NCBI RefSeq assembly: GCF_000167355.1
Contig: NZ_AAEW02000019.1
Span: 1-64,000 of the forward strand
Source: Desulfuromonas acetoxidans DSM 684
Lineage (GTDB): Bacteria > Desulfobacterota > Desulfuromonadia > Desulfuromonadales > Desulfuromonadaceae
Length of the DNA stretch: 64,000 bases
Reading direction: 5' to 3'
Positions 27,531-36,459 of the stretch are shown piece by piece. The first letter of the stretch is position 1. Every line of letters begins with the position of its first letter. The notes under the pieces are model-generated. The model saw only the letters and a list, made by a program, of their open reading frames with translations, made no database searches and was not told the origin of the DNA. The translations under genes were made by a program, and so were the position numbers.

Positions 27531-27803
27531 ATTTAAGGGCTGGTCTCAATCGGCGGCCCCTGATCTGGAGTGCGATTGAGAACACCCCCTAAGACCACGA
27601 GGTGTCAATAACTCAGCACAGGGCCGTCAAATGAACCAATGCTGGACGAGGTAAAAACGCAAAGACTGTACCAACCACTTTATCAGGGATGTTCGAAGAG
27701 GCAATAGTATGGCTAAACTATCGAAATAAGGTATTTTATTCGCAGTAAGGGTGGTTGCGGTGTCGAGTGGGAGAATAGGGAAACTGTGCCGTTCTGAAAC
27801 AGG

Positions 27804-27820
27804 TGTTCAGCATGTGAACA
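27804..27820. promoter_or_regulatory. Palindrome TGTTCA-gcatg-TGAACA upstream of aor
   Basis: Perfect 6-base inverted repeat with 5-base spacer, about 415 bases upstream of the aor start and 95 bases past the end of the neighbouring permease gene. It might be an upstream activator site. The rest of 27531-27915 shows no coding frame. Confidence 0.35.
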
Positions 27821-27915
27821 GAGGCCGAATGGTATACAAAAAGAGCGTCAAATCCGTTAAAAGAGTCTGTTGAAAACAACCTGAGGTGAGGTAACTCGGT
27901 GGTCGTGACAGTCGA

Positions 27916-28968
27916 TCAAAAATAGACGTATTTTTTACGGTCGCGAATAATCAGAAACAGGAAAAACGGACCGCCAAGCAGGGCGGTAAGCACGCCGATG
28001 CGCAAGCCGCCACTGCCGACCAGTCGCACCAGACAGTCGGCATAAACCACCAGCGCGCCACCGAGTAGACCGGAGGCCGGTAGCAACAGGCGATTGTCGG
28101 AACCCACCAGACTGCGCATCATGTGCGGTGCAATCAGGCCGACAAAACCGATGCCGCCGGCGACAGCCACAGCGCCACCGGTGAGTAAAGCGGAAAACAC
28201 CAGCAGGATATTGCGCGACCAGTTGACGCGCACGCCGAAATTGCGTGCCTGCTCTTCGCTGATCATCAAAATGTTGAGATCGCGGGCAAAAAGCAGAGAG
28301 CCGATAAAGCCGACCACGGCAATGGCCGCAATGATGAGGACATGTTCCCATGAACGGTTGGTCAGATCGCCCATCAACCAACTTACAATCTTGCGGGCCA
28401 TGTCGTACTGTTCCGTCGACAACACAATCACCACTGAGGTGATGGCAGTAAAAATGGCGTTAAAGGCGATGCCGCCGAGCAGCAACGTGTAGCGTGAGGT
28501 TAAACCGCCACTGGTGGCAACAGCCAGTACCACCATCAACGAAAAGAAAGCCATGGTCACCGCCAGCAACGGCACTAGATAAAGGCTGGTGGCCGCCAGA
28601 CCGAAGTACAGGGCTGTCACTGCACCGAGCGCCGCGCCGGAACTGGTGCCGATAATGCCTGGGCTGGCCATGGGGTTTTTAAACACCCCCTGCATCACCA
28701 CACCGGCACAGCCGAGTGAAAAGCCAACCAGAACACCACACAGCGTGCGAGGAATGCGACCATACCAGACAATGGTGCCGATGGGGTCAGCCGGGTCAAT
28801 AGCGCCGCCACCCAGCACATGGCCGATAATGTCACCGATCTGCGACAACGTGATCGACCACGAGCCGATAGACACCGATAGCATCATGCCGAGTAACAGA
28901 CATACCAGGGTGGCCAACAGGGCCAGAAACGGTTTGCCAAAGGCAGTGCGGTGGGCCTCACTCGTCAT
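27916..28968 (-). CDS. FecCD/BtuC-type ABC transporter permease
   Basis: 350 residues, about ten membrane helices, with the family patterns GRIPRTLCGVLVGFSLG, GASSG-like TSSGAALGAV, and GGIGFVGLIAPHMMR. This is the permease of metal-chelate/vitamin B12/siderophore importers. The ATG at 28968 overlaps the end of the binding-protein gene by 11 bases. Third gene of the ATPase-binding protein-permease operon. Substrate not readable; iron chelates, cobalamin, or molybdate/tungstate (as for the MolBCA branch) are all possible. Confidence 0.92.
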   Translation of the reverse strand: MTSEAHRTAFGKPFLALLATLVCLLLGMMLSVSIGSWSITLSQIGDIIGHVLGGGAIDPADPIGTIVWYGRIPRTLCGVLVGFSLGCAGVVMQGVFKNPMASPGIIGTSSGAALGAVTALYFGLAATSLYLVPLLAVTMAFFSLMVVLAVATSGGLTSRYTLLLGGIAFNAIFTAITSVVIVLSTEQYDMARKIVSWLMGDLTNRSWEHVLIIAAIAVVGFIGSLLFARDLNILMISEEQARNFGVRVNWSRNILLVFSALLTGGAVAVAGGIGFVGLIAPHMMRSLVGSDNRLLLPASGLLGGALVVYADCLVRLVGSGGLRIGVLTALLGGPFFLFLIIRDRKKYVYF

Positions 28969-29980
28969 TGAGAATCCCCCCGAGGTAATTGAGGCTGGCA
29001 ATAACAAATTGAGATGATGCGGTCAGGTAATATTCAGGAATCGCATAAATGCGGTGTTGCTGGACAGCGTTCGACATGGCCAGAATCGGTTGGCCGGTGA
29101 GGCGCTGTTTCAGGCCGCTGTCAGCCGGAACCACAATGATATCCGGGTTCCACTTCAGCACCGTTTCATAGCCGACCTGTTTAAAAAAGCCGATGCCGTG
29201 CTCGCTGGCCGCATTTTTTACGCCGAGGCGTTGGCACAACGCATCAAACAACGTGTGCTTGCCTGCAACAAAGCCCATGCGGTCATAGTAAAGCAGGGTC
29301 GGCACCTGGCCGTCGAGTCGTTGCGTGACCACGTTGCAGATCGCTTCACTGTTGTGCGACATGGTTTGTAACAGTTGACGGGCGCTGGCTTCAACGCCGA
29401 GCATGTCGCCAAACAGGCGAATCTGGTCACGAATATCCTCAATGCCGCCAAAAAAACCGGTTTCAACGTGAGGAATCTCCGCCAGATTAAGCTGGTGCTT
29501 GAACGCCGCCGACGAATAAAAACTGGTGATCACCAGATCCGGTTGCAGGCCGATCACCATCTCGGCATCTTCCGTGAGAAAGGTTGGAATTTCTGCGGGG
29601 AATTGATCCGCCAGAAACGAATACGCCGCAACCCGGCTGCTCTCATGCAGACCGACAATGCGCTCATGAGGCACAATCGCCCACAGTTCCTCGGTCAAAC
29701 CGACCGTGTGGGGAATCACCCGTTGCGGTTGCTGCTCCAGCAGTAAGCTGGCTGAGCGGTTGTTCAGGGCATCAGTGATTTTATTCCAGGTGCGGATCTG
29801 ATAATCGACGCGCCGTGGATAACGGTTATTGCGACTTTCCGGGCGGTGGGCATCACTCAGCTCGGCACGCAGGTCGGCCATGTTCAGGGGAAAGTCGAGT
29901 GTATTACCGTCTTTGGCTTCGGCCAAAGCAATAGAGCTGAGGCACAGCAGGATTGTTAAAACGATCAACAGTTTATGCAT
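28958..29980 (-). CDS. Periplasmic metal/chelate-binding protein (BtuF/FepB-like)
   Basis: 340 residues with a Sec signal peptide (MHKLLIVLTILLCLSSIALA). The two-lobe cluster A-II fold is indicated by RVIPHTVGLTEELWAIVPHERIVGLHES and IGLQPDLVITSFYSS in the N-lobe and NPDIIVVPADSG in the C-lobe. Start at 29980, overlapping the ATPase stop. It delivers the ligand to the FecCD permease. Ligand unknown. Confidence 0.88.
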   Translation of the reverse strand: MHKLLIVLTILLCLSSIALAEAKDGNTLDFPLNMADLRAELSDAHRPESRNNRYPRRVDYQIRTWNKITDALNNRSASLLLEQQPQRVIPHTVGLTEELWAIVPHERIVGLHESSRVAAYSFLADQFPAEIPTFLTEDAEMVIGLQPDLVITSFYSSAAFKHQLNLAEIPHVETGFFGGIEDIRDQIRLFGDMLGVEASARQLLQTMSHNSEAICNVVTQRLDGQVPTLLYYDRMGFVAGKHTLFDALCQRLGVKNAASEHGIGFFKQVGYETVLKWNPDIIVVPADSGLKQRLTGQPILAMSNAVQQHRIYAIPEYYLTASSQFVIASLNYLGGILNDE

Positions 29981-30743
29981 AGAACAACAGAGACACGCCG
30001 TGCGGTGTCTCGCTCTCCTCAATATCAACATGAAAGACCTGGCGAATGTGTGCAGTTTGAAACGCTTCTTCCGTCGGTGCCTGGCAATACAAGCGACCGC
30101 TCTCCAACAACATCAGGGTGTCGCAGTAGCGCCGCGCCAGATCCAGATCATGAATACTCATCAAAATGGTTTTGCCCTGTGCCTTGAGTCGGGTCAGCAG
30201 CTCCATAATCTGCAACTTGTGTTGGATGTCCAGCGAACTGGTCGGTTCATCCAGCAGGATGATCGGAGCTTCCGTTACCAGAGCGCGGGCAATGCTCACC
30301 AGTTGGCTTTCGCCGCCGGACAGTTGATTAATCACCCGATCTTTGAACGGCAGCGTGCCTGTCACGTCCATGGCCTGCTCAATGATGTCGAGATCGTGAT
30401 AGCCCAGCCACGAAAAACGCCCTAAATGGGAGTGGCGACCCATGGCAATAAAATCAAACACGCGAATGGAAAAATCGACCCGCGACTCCTGCGGCACCAG
30501 GGTGATCATCTGACTCAGTTCGCGGCGGCGGATGTGGCGCAGGTCGCGACCATTCAGTGTTACCGTGCCGCCAGCAGGCTCCCAGATACGGCACAAGTTG
30601 CGCAGCAACGTCGACTTGCCTGCCCCGTTCGGGCCGATAATGCCGTGAATCAGACCCGGTTCAAACGCCGCGCTGATGTCATGCAGAATCGGCTGGCCGC
30701 CAATGGCATAGCTGAGGTTGTCGATGTCGATCAAGGGTTCCAT
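29973..30743 (-). CDS. ABC transporter ATP-binding protein (FecE/BtuD-like)
   Basis: 256 residues. Walker A is GPNGAGKST, signature motif LSGGESQL, Walker B IILLDEPTSSLD and the H-loop SIHDLD. Start at 30743 because the family begins near MEPLIDIDNL and the upstream open frame (to 30851) has no homology. First gene of the overlapping three-gene importer operon. Confidence 0.93.
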   Translation of the reverse strand: MEPLIDIDNLSYAIGGQPILHDISAAFEPGLIHGIIGPNGAGKSTLLRNLCRIWEPAGGTVTLNGRDLRHIRRRELSQMITLVPQESRVDFSIRVFDFIAMGRHSHLGRFSWLGYHDLDIIEQAMDVTGTLPFKDRVINQLSGGESQLVSIARALVTEAPIILLDEPTSSLDIQHKLQIMELLTRLKAQGKTILMSIHDLDLARRYCDTLMLLESGRLYCQAPTEEAFQTAHIRQVFHVDIEESETPHGVSLLFYA

Positions 30744-31118
30744 GGCTGTGTTTTGACTCCAATTTGTAGCGTAATTGCACAACATAACATAGAGCGGTAA
30801 AAAGTTCTTCTGGCGTTTGCGGGCGGGCAGTATAAATTTATTTCGGGTCAAAAGGAAACAGCGTAATCAACGATGTCAGGCGGCACCAGCCAGAAACAAC
30901 GAGAGGCACGCCCAAACAATAAACCGTATGCCAAAAACGAGAATAGTTGAATTAAGGATCTCTATTGACACCGGTGCAGGCAGGGTGGATAGTAATCGAT
31001 GCATTATGGATAAATCAGCCTGTTTCTGATGGCTTAGCATCCGGTTTATACATGATTTACGCTGTTGAAATGCGGTGGGCTACAACACAGAACAGAAAAC
31101 AACTGCAGGGAGTTTCGT
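30744..31118. other. Divergent intergenic region, no gene seen
   Basis: 375 AT-rich bases between the ABC operon (minus) and the LprI-like gene (plus). It must carry both promoters. I see no conserved RNA, no terminator and no strong palindrome. Confidence 0.5.
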
Positions 31119-31616
31119 ATGAGAATCATTATATCAATTGCCATTGCCTGTCTTTATCTTGTTCTCCACAGCGTGTCTGCCCAGGCCTTTGACTATAAGA
31201 AAGTCGATGCGTTCCCTGCGTTGCGCGACTTCGCAACGGTCAGTGATTTTGAAAAATTCTATGGCGAATATACCCAAACCTGTCTGGATAACTCCTACGG
31301 AGGGACCCGTGGTATTCCCTGCTTTATCGGTTCTGAACTCTGGGATCGGGAGCTGAACGATTACTATCATGCGCTTTACAACACACTGGATAAACAAGGC
31401 CAGGAGGCGTTGAAACAATCGCAGCGAGCCTGGCTCAAAGAGCGGGACCTGAGCATTGATTTCAACACCCTGCTGCTCAATCAGAAATATTCCACACGTT
31501 CTGGGACAATGTTTTTATTGATGAGAGCTGGTGATGCTGAAGAACTGACCCAGGACATTGTGAAACAACGTGCGTTGCAGCTTAAAAAATGGCTGGAGTT
31601 CTGTTCAAACGATTAG
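31119..31616 (+). CDS. Periplasmic LprI-like (DUF1311) protein
   Basis: 165 residues with a signal peptide (MRIIISIAIACLYLVLHSVSAQA). The core ELNDYYHALYNTLDKQGQEA followed by LKQSQRAWLKERD is the DUF1311/LprI helical-repeat signature; in mycobacteria LprI inhibits lysozyme. Three cysteines lie in the mature part. Start at 31119 follows GCAGGGAG; 18 codons upstream are open but unsupported. It leads a three-gene run with the Coa1-like and RDD genes. Confidence 0.8.
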   Translation: MRIIISIAIACLYLVLHSVSAQAFDYKKVDAFPALRDFATVSDFEKFYGEYTQTCLDNSYGGTRGIPCFIGSELWDRELNDYYHALYNTLDKQGQEALKQSQRAWLKERDLSIDFNTLLLNQKYSTRSGTMFLLMRAGDAEELTQDIVKQRALQLKKWLEFCSND

Positions 31617-31634
31617 ACAACAGCAGGAGAGCCA

Positions 31635-32306
31635 ATGGACTTTACAATTGAAAACAATTCCGGCCAGGGGAAAAACAGCACACTTCCACCTGAAATCAAA
31701 GGGTGGAACTGGGGGGCTTTTTTTCTCAACTGGATCTGGGGCATCGGCAACAGCACCTTTATTGCCTTGCTGATGTTTGTGCCCATTGTCAATTTTGCCA
31801 TGCCGTTTGTTCTGGGCGCCAAAGGCAATAAATGGGCGTGGCAAAACCGGACGTGGCGCAGCGTCGAGCATTTCAAAAAAAGCCAGAAGCGTTGGGGGCT
31901 TGCCGGACTCCTCCTCGTGTGCGTGGGCTTGCCGGCGTTGATTCTTTCCATCTCCATGGGCATGAAAAGCAGCGATGCCTACACGATGTCGCTGGCACAG
32001 CTTCAGCACAATCAACGCGTGATCAAACTGTTGGGTGAGCCTGTTGAGGCGGGCTTTTTTGTTTCCGGAAATATTTCCGTCAGCACCGCTGGTGGGCAGG
32101 CTTCACTTGGCTACTCGGTCAGTGGTCCCAAAGGTGAAGCAACGGCCTATGTCTATGCCGTCAAGGAGTTGGGCGTGTGGAAGCTGATAGAGCTTGGGGT
32201 GTACTCTGAAGCCTTGCAGCGGCGGATAATCCTGATTGTCGATGGCGAGAACGTTGACATTCCGCAGGAAGAATCCCTTATTCAGCACAACAAGGTGGGG
32301 GGATGA
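31635..32306 (+). CDS. Membrane protein with C-terminal Coa1/Tim21-like domain
   Basis: 223 residues: a hydrophobic half with helices around 28-58 and 87-107, then a soluble domain (about 120-205) with the pattern LGEPVEAGFFVSGNISV, GGQASLGYSVSGPKGEA and GVWKLIELGV. That is the Coa1/DUF1783-like fold first described in cytochrome oxidase assembly. The bacterial role is unknown. The stop overlaps the RDD gene. Confidence 0.7.
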   Translation: MDFTIENNSGQGKNSTLPPEIKGWNWGAFFLNWIWGIGNSTFIALLMFVPIVNFAMPFVLGAKGNKWAWQNRTWRSVEHFKKSQKRWGLAGLLLVCVGLPALILSISMGMKSSDAYTMSLAQLQHNQRVIKLLGEPVEAGFFVSGNISVSTAGGQASLGYSVSGPKGEATAYVYAVKELGVWKLIELGVYSEALQRRIILIVDGENVDIPQEESLIQHNKVGG

Positions 32307-32752
32307 TGGAACGGGAATATGCCGGTTTTTGGGTGCGCAGTGTTGCAACCCTGATTGATATGCTGATCCTGTCCATTGTGACGGGGATTCCATTGACCAT
32401 CATCTATGGCCAGGACTACTGGCGTGACCAACAGATGATTCACGGCTTTTGGCAAGTGATGATCAGTTATGTGTTTCCTTTGCTGGCGACAATCTGGTTC
32501 TGGCGTCGCTATCGCGGTACGCCGGGCAAGATGGCCTTTCGGCTCAATGTCGTTGATGCCCAAACGGGTGGAGCGCTGACTGTGGGGCAGTCTGTTTTGC
32601 GTAACATTGGCTATGTTGTGTCTGCTCTGCCGATGATGCTGGGTTATATCTGGGTTGGTGTTGACCGGCGCAAGCAAGGGTTTCACGATAAAATGGCGGG
32701 TTCAGTGGTTGTTCGCGAATTGGGTAAAGAGCCGGTGAGATTTGAAGAATGA
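32303..32752 (+). CDS. RDD-family membrane protein
   Basis: 149 residues with three to four membrane helices and the RDD signature: AGFWVRSVATLIDMLILSIV near the start, RRYRGTPGKMAFRLNVVD, and DRRKQGFHDKMAGSVVV at the end. RDD proteins are of poorly known function; some act as ion antiporters. Overlaps the Coa1-like gene by four bases (ATGA at 32303-32306), so the two are coupled. Confidence 0.88.
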   Translation: MMEREYAGFWVRSVATLIDMLILSIVTGIPLTIIYGQDYWRDQQMIHGFWQVMISYVFPLLATIWFWRRYRGTPGKMAFRLNVVDAQTGGALTVGQSVLRNIGYVVSALPMMLGYIWVGVDRRKQGFHDKMAGSVVVRELGKEPVRFEE

Positions 32753-32849
32753 AAATCCAATGATCGTTTACTTTTTAGCCTTGGGATGGTGAATCTGGTG
32801 AAAAAATAAACGTACGTTGAAGTTTTGTGCTCCAATTGTTCGTATTATG

Positions 32850-33650
32850 CGTACTACTGCAAGAGCAAGAGCAAGAGCAAGAGCAAGAGCAAGAGCAAGA
32901 GCAAGAGCAAGAGCAAGAGCAAAGTCAAGGTCAAGGTCAAGGTCAAGGTCGCCGGGTTTCGTTCCGGCAGCCGACATCCTTTTGACTGGCCGCTCAAAAG
33001 TATGCAAAAACCAGCCTGAATACCTCCTGGCCCTCAGATCAACCGACAATGAGTCTGTTTCCGTTATGCTTTGCAGATCCGGCTCGCCGCCCTTTAGGTC
33101 GACGAATCGTGCAACTCATCAGCTTTGGCGTAAAACGTTGATAACAATCTTGTGTCTTTCTCTATTTCTTTCGTGGCACCGATCAAACGGACGGGACGGT
33201 GCCCGCCCTTCAGTGGTGTGTTATTGAGCAGCCCAGCTCTCCCGTTCAGCAGCACCGAACGTGATAAACGTCAGCGCGATCAGCTTCGAATTACGAACCA
33301 CTGAAGATCAAGATCAAAGTCAAGACCGCCGGGTCTCGTCCCGGCAGCCGACATACTTTTGACTGGCCGCTCAAAAGTATGCAAAAGCCAGCTTGAACAC
33401 CTCCTGAACCTGGACTCACCGACAATGAATCTGTTTCCGTTTTACTTTACAGGTTCGGCTTGCCTCCCTTTAGCTCGGCAAATCATGCGACTCATCAATG
33501 CTGGGGTAAAACCTTGATAACGATCTTGTGTCTTTCTCTATTTCTTTCGTGGCACCGATCAAACGGGTGGGACGGTGCCCACCCTTGCGGCAGAGTGTAA
33601 TTTAGCAGCCCAGCCCTCCCGTTCAGCAGCGCGAAAGCCCACGTCATGTG
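32850..33650 (+). repeat. Modular intergenic repeat array 4 (two short units)
   Basis: Units start near 32861 and 33300. Both contain the GCCGGG hairpin, the CATxCTTTTGA/TCAAAAGTATG hairpin (32975-33004 and 33352-33381), the AAAACGTTGATAAC box (second copy AAAACCTTGATAAC) and the GGTGCCCACCC or GGTGCCCGCCC hairpin. The long GTCGACG hairpin is missing from both; a piece of its downstream flank (GCGAAAGCCCACGTCATGTG) is fused to the CGTTC block at 33630-33650. No coding frame is credible. Confidence 0.85.
32861..32950 (+). repeat. Expanded hexanucleotide tract (AAGAGC)10 at the start of repeat array 4
   Basis: Ten exact AAGAGC units (32861-32920), then AAAGTC and four AAGGTC units, leading straight into GCCGGG. 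All other repeat units carry only three or four such hexamers of AARRTC type, so this is a local expansion at the same point of the element. Reading frames through it give Lys-Ser or Arg-Ala repeats and are not genes. Confidence 0.95.
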
Positions 33651-33798
33651 CGTAGCAGGGAACGTGAACCGACAAGGTTGTCCAAGATGAATAGTGTTAA
33701 CAGATTAATACTTTTTCTTGACAAAATTAGACCGGGAGCCGATAGTGAGCGTCATATTATGAATGAATTGTCATGCAATGTTCCTGGGAGTCACTATC

Positions 33799-35211
33799 AT
33801 GCGCTTGATCTTTGTTCATGGTTGGAGTGTCACTAATACTGACACCTACGGCCAACTGCCTGAGGCGCTGCAAGCCGCCTCAGCCGATTACGACCTGTCA
33901 CTTGATCTGCACCACATCTATCTCGGTAAATACGTCAGCTTTCACGACGAAGTCACCCTCGACGATATTGCCCGTGGCCTGCACCAAGCCCTGCACGACC
34001 TGCCCGACAATGCCGATCAGATTCAACCCTTCTCGTGTATTACCCATTCCACCGGCGGCCCGGTGGTGCGTTACTGGCTCAATCGCTTTTATGGCCCGGA
34101 AAAGCTCAGTGCCACACCACTGTGCCATCTGGTGATGCTGGCACCGGCCAATCATGGCTCCTCGCTGGCGATCCTCGGCAAGCAACGTGTCGGCCGCATT
34201 GATGCCTGGTTTAAAGGTGTTGAACCGGGGCAGCGCGTGCTTGACTGGTTGTGCCTTGGCAGTGAACGACAACGCCGCCTCAACGAAAGCGGCCTGCACT
34301 ACGACTATGCCGCGCACAATATTTATCCCTTCGTTCTTACCGGGCAGGGCATTGACCGCAAGTTTTACGACTTTATCAATAACTACCTGACCGAGCCCGG
34401 CAGCGATGGCGTCGTCCGTGTCGCCGGGGCCAATATGAATTACCGCTTCTTCTCAGTGTGCCAGAGCGACGAGGTGTTGAGAAAAAGCCCATACACCACC
34501 CGGTTGGCCTATGACAAAAAGCATCCGGTCCGCACATCGCCCGCCGTGCCGCTGGGAGTCTACAATCAATACAGCCATTCCGGTAAAGATATGGGCATCA
34601 TGCGCAGCATCAAACAAGATAAAGGCGCAGCGCAGCCCGTTGTCGCCGATATCCTCAAATGCCTGCAAATCGAGTCAGCCGATGGCTATCAACAGCGTGC
34701 GGAAGAGCTGAACGCCCTGACTGAAACGATGCAAACCGAAGCCTGTCAGCAAAGAGACTGTGACCGCTACGCCATGCTGGTATTCCGCATTAAAGACGAT
34801 CAGGGCAACACCTTCAGCAAAGACGATTACGACATCCTGCTGCTCGGCGGCAAAAGCTATCAGCCTAACATCATGCCGAAAAGCTTTCTGCGTGATCGCC
34901 AGATGAACGGCAAAACCAGCAACCTGGTGTTTTACATCGATGTCGATCAATTTCACCAAATCAAAGATAGTCAGTTTGGTATCCGCGTCATCGCCCGTCC
35001 GCAAAAGGGCTTTTCCTATTACCAGTGGGCCGAGTTCCGCTCTGATGGCGTGTCACTGACCGATATTGTCGCACCCAATCAGACGACCTATGTGGATATC
35101 ACCCTCAAGCGTTGTGTGGATAAGAATGTGTTCCGTTTTGCGCGTGGGGATGAGAAACGGGGGAGTTTTAAAGGTGTGAAGGCTGATGGTGGGGAGATAA
35201 AGGACTTATGA
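33799..35211 (+). CDS. Lipase/esterase-like alpha/beta hydrolase, uncharacterised
   Basis: 470 residues. The beginning MRLIFVHGWSVTNTDTYGQL and the nucleophile elbow ITHSTGGPVVR (S84) place it among alpha/beta hydrolases of the lipase/phospholipase kind; the oxyanion HG is in VHGWS. The motif APANHGSSLA follows, as in many lipases. After about residue 220 there is a further 250-residue part with beta-rich sequence and no recognised domain. There is no signal peptide. The ATG follows CTGGGAG. No immunity or secretion gene sits beside it, though standalone T6SS lipase effectors share this general layout. Function open. Confidence 0.65.
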   Translation: MRLIFVHGWSVTNTDTYGQLPEALQAASADYDLSLDLHHIYLGKYVSFHDEVTLDDIARGLHQALHDLPDNADQIQPFSCITHSTGGPVVRYWLNRFYGPEKLSATPLCHLVMLAPANHGSSLAILGKQRVGRIDAWFKGVEPGQRVLDWLCLGSERQRRLNESGLHYDYAAHNIYPFVLTGQGIDRKFYDFINNYLTEPGSDGVVRVAGANMNYRFFSVCQSDEVLRKSPYTTRLAYDKKHPVRTSPAVPLGVYNQYSHSGKDMGIMRSIKQDKGAAQPVVADILKCLQIESADGYQQRAEELNALTETMQTEACQQRDCDRYAMLVFRIKDDQGNTFSKDDYDILLLGGKSYQPNIMPKSFLRDRQMNGKTSNLVFYIDVDQFHQIKDSQFGIRVIARPQKGFSYYQWAEFRSDGVSLTDIVAPNQTTYVDITLKRCVDKNVFRFARGDEKRGSFKGVKADGGEIKDL

Positions 35212-35453
35212 GTTTAAATATTAAGAGAAAATGCCGCTTCCGTACTATTCTCCTAATACATTGAAGAAGACTTCTAGCTTGGTCTATTATAGGGAGGATG
35301 ATTCATTGAAAAATTGCTCGTAAGCTCTATCGCTTCACTTATTTTTACACGGGCTGAATTTATGGGCACAGAAGGCTTCGAAAAAGTAAATTTCCCCTTA
35401 AGCGGAATCGGTTGGTTCTATCGGGAAAAAAATAATTTAGCGAGGATATTAAT
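35212..35453. other. AT-rich spacer upstream of the defence pair
   Basis: The base composition drops sharply here, at the left border of the ietAS-like pair. No coding frame of note and no recognisable att site, tRNA or direct repeat. Confidence 0.5.
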
Positions 35454-36440
35454 ATGGCCAGCGGGAAAATGCTTAGACAGTTGATCAAGTCGGGAGTAAA
35501 GGGTGACTCAGATGCTTTCCGCGCAGCATCTGAAGCTGTTATTAAGGAAGAGCGCCACAAAAATCACCATTTACTTGCTAATGATCTTGAACGGCTACTT
35601 TATGGTGACCAATCAAAACTTGTCAATAAGGGGAAAAACCTGAGTTCAATCTCTTCATCTCCCCTTAATAAGGACAATGGACTGCCTCTGCTTGAAGAGC
35701 GAGCTGTAGTTCGAGAAGATAAAGATTTGATTTTGTCGGATACTGCTCAATCAGCCCTTGATGAAATTCTAATTGAGCATACCCGGGGGGATGTATTGCG
35801 ATCCTATGGTCTGCAACCTGCTCAAAAACTTTTATTTTGTGGCCCTCCCGGTTGTGGAAAGACTTTGGCGGCTGAAGTAATTGCTCATAGTCTCTCTATG
35901 CCTCTTGTTTTAGTCCGGCTTGATTCCGTTATATCCTCATTTCTAGGTGAAACAGCTTCAAATTTGCGTAAAGTTTTTGATTATATTTCTGCACAACCAG
36001 TAGTAGTTCTTTTCGATGAGTTTGATGCTTTGACTAAAGATCGTGGAGACAGTGCCGACCATGGTGAGTTGAAACGTTCTGTCAATGCAGTATTGCAAAT
36101 GATGGATAGTTACCGTGGTGAAAGTATTTTGATAGCAACAACTAACTACGAATCATTGCTCGATAAAGCTGTTTGGCGGCGTTTTGATGAAGTTGTTAAC
36201 TTTGAAATGCCTAACCTTGAGCAAATCAAGCGCTTACTAACACTGAAACTTTCTGGGGTGAGGCGCAACTTTGAAGCTGACGATAATAAAATTAGCTCTT
36301 TATTTAAGGGAATGTCACACGCTGACATTGAACGAGTACTTCGGAGATCTATTAAAGAAATGATTCTAGCCAATCGAGAGTTTCTTGAAAAAAAGCATCT
36401 TGATATGGCTTTGGCTCGTGAATATCATCGTAATAGTTGA
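35454..36440 (+). CDS. ietA: AAA ATPase of an IetAS-type anti-phage pair
   Basis: 328 residues. Walker A is GPPGCGKT (130-137), Walker B VVVLFDEFDAL (D188, E189), with the AAA arginine-finger region VWRRFDEVV near 240. The N-terminal 120 residues are helical. It is followed after 19 bases by a subtilisin-like protease, the two-gene composition (ATPase plus serine protease) reported as IetAS by Gao et al. 2020. Codon use is AT-rich compared with flanking genes, suggesting horizontal transfer. The ATG follows GCGAGGATATT. Confidence 0.85.
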   Translation: MASGKMLRQLIKSGVKGDSDAFRAASEAVIKEERHKNHHLLANDLERLLYGDQSKLVNKGKNLSSISSSPLNKDNGLPLLEERAVVREDKDLILSDTAQSALDEILIEHTRGDVLRSYGLQPAQKLLFCGPPGCGKTLAAEVIAHSLSMPLVLVRLDSVISSFLGETASNLRKVFDYISAQPVVVLFDEFDALTKDRGDSADHGELKRSVNAVLQMMDSYRGESILIATTNYESLLDKAVWRRFDEVVNFEMPNLEQIKRLLTLKLSGVRRNFEADDNKISSLFKGMSHADIERVLRRSIKEMILANREFLEKKHLDMALAREYHRNS

Positions 36441-36459
36441 AATGTAATGGAGGGGGGGA

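Noticed and set aside
32861-32950. CRISPR array
   Set aside because: The hexamer tract has no spacers and no cas genes are near; no other direct-repeat/spacer pattern seen in the window.
32817-33227. Frames with Lys-Ser and Arg-Ala repeats (32817-33227)
   Set aside because: Translation of the hexanucleotide tract and hairpin repeat; the frame is not kept between copies.
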